Source: Streptomyces sp. NRRL F-5123
Lineage (GTDB): Bacteria > Actinomycetota > Actinomycetes > Streptomycetales > Streptomycetaceae
DNA length: 64,000 nt
Assembly (NCBI RefSeq): GCF_000721495.1
Contig: NZ_JOHY01000008.1
Location: 1-64,000 of the forward strand
Direction of reading: 5' to 3'
The notes beneath the pieces are model-generated. The model saw only the letters and a program-made list of their open reading frames with translations, had not been told where the DNA came from and ran no database searches. The position numbers and the translations under genes were made by a program. Positions 63,391 through 64,000 of this stretch are shown here, one piece after another; position 1 is the stretch's first letter, and each line of letters starts with the position of its first letter.

Positions 63391-63903
63391 GTGACGTTGA
63401 CCGACACCGAGATAGCCGCCCTGATCGCACCCGCCGGGCTTCACTTCGTGCAACGGCGCTGGGATGAGGTCCCGCTGCCGCCACTGCCCGAGGGTTACTC
63501 GCCGGCGAGTGCCCGCCCCGAGCACGGGCGATTCGACTCCCACCCGGACGAGATCGCCGACGTCGATGCCCCGGACATGGCTGACAAGGTCAACGCGAGT
63601 TGGTATCGGATGGCAACGCAGTACGGACTCTTCAATCAGGACCGCGAGTTCCTCCTCGGCGTCGACACGCACCCGACGGACGGAGAGCCCGAAGAGGACG
63701 GCTGGGCCTGGGTCCAGGTCCGCCTCCTTGACGACTGGGACCTGGTCACGAGCGAGGTGACCCAGCTACGGAGCGGGTTCGCGACACTGTTCACTACGCG
63801 CTTCGTGCCGGAATTTACCGCGGTGTCGCTGGACGGACGCATGATGATGAACACCACCGTCTGGGGCAACGGCACCGTCAGCACCATCGCCATCCGCCCC
63901 TAG
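63391..63903 (+). CDS. Hypothetical protein (170 aa)
   Basis: A 170-residue acidic protein starting at GTG 63391. Predicted alpha/beta: TLTDTEIAALIAPAGLHFVQ, an extended Pro-rich EVPLPPLPEGYSPA, then WAWVQVRLLDDWDLVTSEVT and LDGRMMMNTTVWGNGTVSTI strands. No signal peptide or span. Its high content of Asp/Glu and Trp recalls small immunity or SUKH-adjacent proteins, but I do not recognise the family. The last 97 bases of the window after its stop hold nothing I can name. Confidence 0.6.
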   Translation: MTLTDTEIAALIAPAGLHFVQRRWDEVPLPPLPEGYSPASARPEHGRFDSHPDEIADVDAPDMADKVNASWYRMATQYGLFNQDREFLLGVDTHPTDGEPEEDGWAWVQVRLLDDWDLVTSEVTQLRSGFATLFTTRFVPEFTAVSLDGRMMMNTTVWGNGTVSTIAIRP

Positions 63904-64000
63904 CGATCAGCTTCGGAGCTCCACTCCTGCTGACAATGAACTCAGTCGTCGCAGGTCAGGGCGTCGTCGTCGACTAACTTCGCTGTCCAAGGACAGTGGT

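Overview
The window is high-GC (about 70 percent) actinobacterial DNA and reads as a Streptomyces-type chromosome arm. The support is GTG starts, four-base ATGA/GTGA overlaps, twin-arginine and Sec-secreted giants, many TetR/MarR/HxlR regulators, a P450 beside an ImmA-like gene, and IS3/IS5/IS256/ISAzo13 debris. It is an accessory-rich region rather than housekeeping DNA.

Layout. 0.06-3.3 kb: ordinary genes (membrane proteins, a Nudix hydrolase, a pirin). 3.9-13.3 kb: a complete type I-C CRISPR-Cas locus. It has a leader, a 16-repeat array read on the + strand, and a minus-strand operon cas3-cas5-cas8c-cas7-cas4-cas1-cas2 that runs toward the leader-distal end of the array. 13.4-15.0 kb: a SUKH/leucine-rich-repeat protein. 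15.2-18.0 kb: an ImmA/IrrE-like protease, a decayed membrane protein and an intact P450. 18.0-20.3 kb: mostly debris (an IS3 remnant, a decayed ORF, a 3' half of tRNA-Pro). 20.3-35.8 kb: three secreted giants or large proteins. These are a Tat beta-helix protein, a 1784-residue LamG/ricin-B protein, and a 2378-residue Rhs polymorphic toxin with a Hint module and a short C-terminal toxin domain, followed by an overlapping presumed immunity gene.

36.9-47 kb: a cluster of oxidoreductases and their regulators. It holds a TetR, a one-polypeptide fusion of a luciferase-like monooxygenase with a BBE-type FAD oxidase, a WrbA-like flavodoxin, two SDRs (one frameshifted), a MarR, an AlkD-like protein, an HxlR, another broken SDR and a SnoaL-like protein. 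47.5-58.8 kb: a MarR regulator whose presumed operator recurs, across an IS graveyard, in front of an alcohol dehydrogenase / metallo-beta-lactamase-fold / aldehyde dehydrogenase / MFS operon. A divergent MFS/TetR pair with palindromic operators follows. 58.9-63.9 kb: transposon remnants, a 301-bp MITE-like element with about 45-bp inverted ends, three genes broken by single-base shifts or truncation, and a second small CRISPR array. That array has the same leader and repeat as the first, 58 kb away, and no cas genes of its own.

The strongest leads are the duplicated CRISPR leader/array with stem-preserving repeat variants, the novel Rhs toxin/immunity tip, the monooxygenase-oxidase fusion, and the shared MarR box. 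All functional assignments come from reading motifs by eye; no database search was run.
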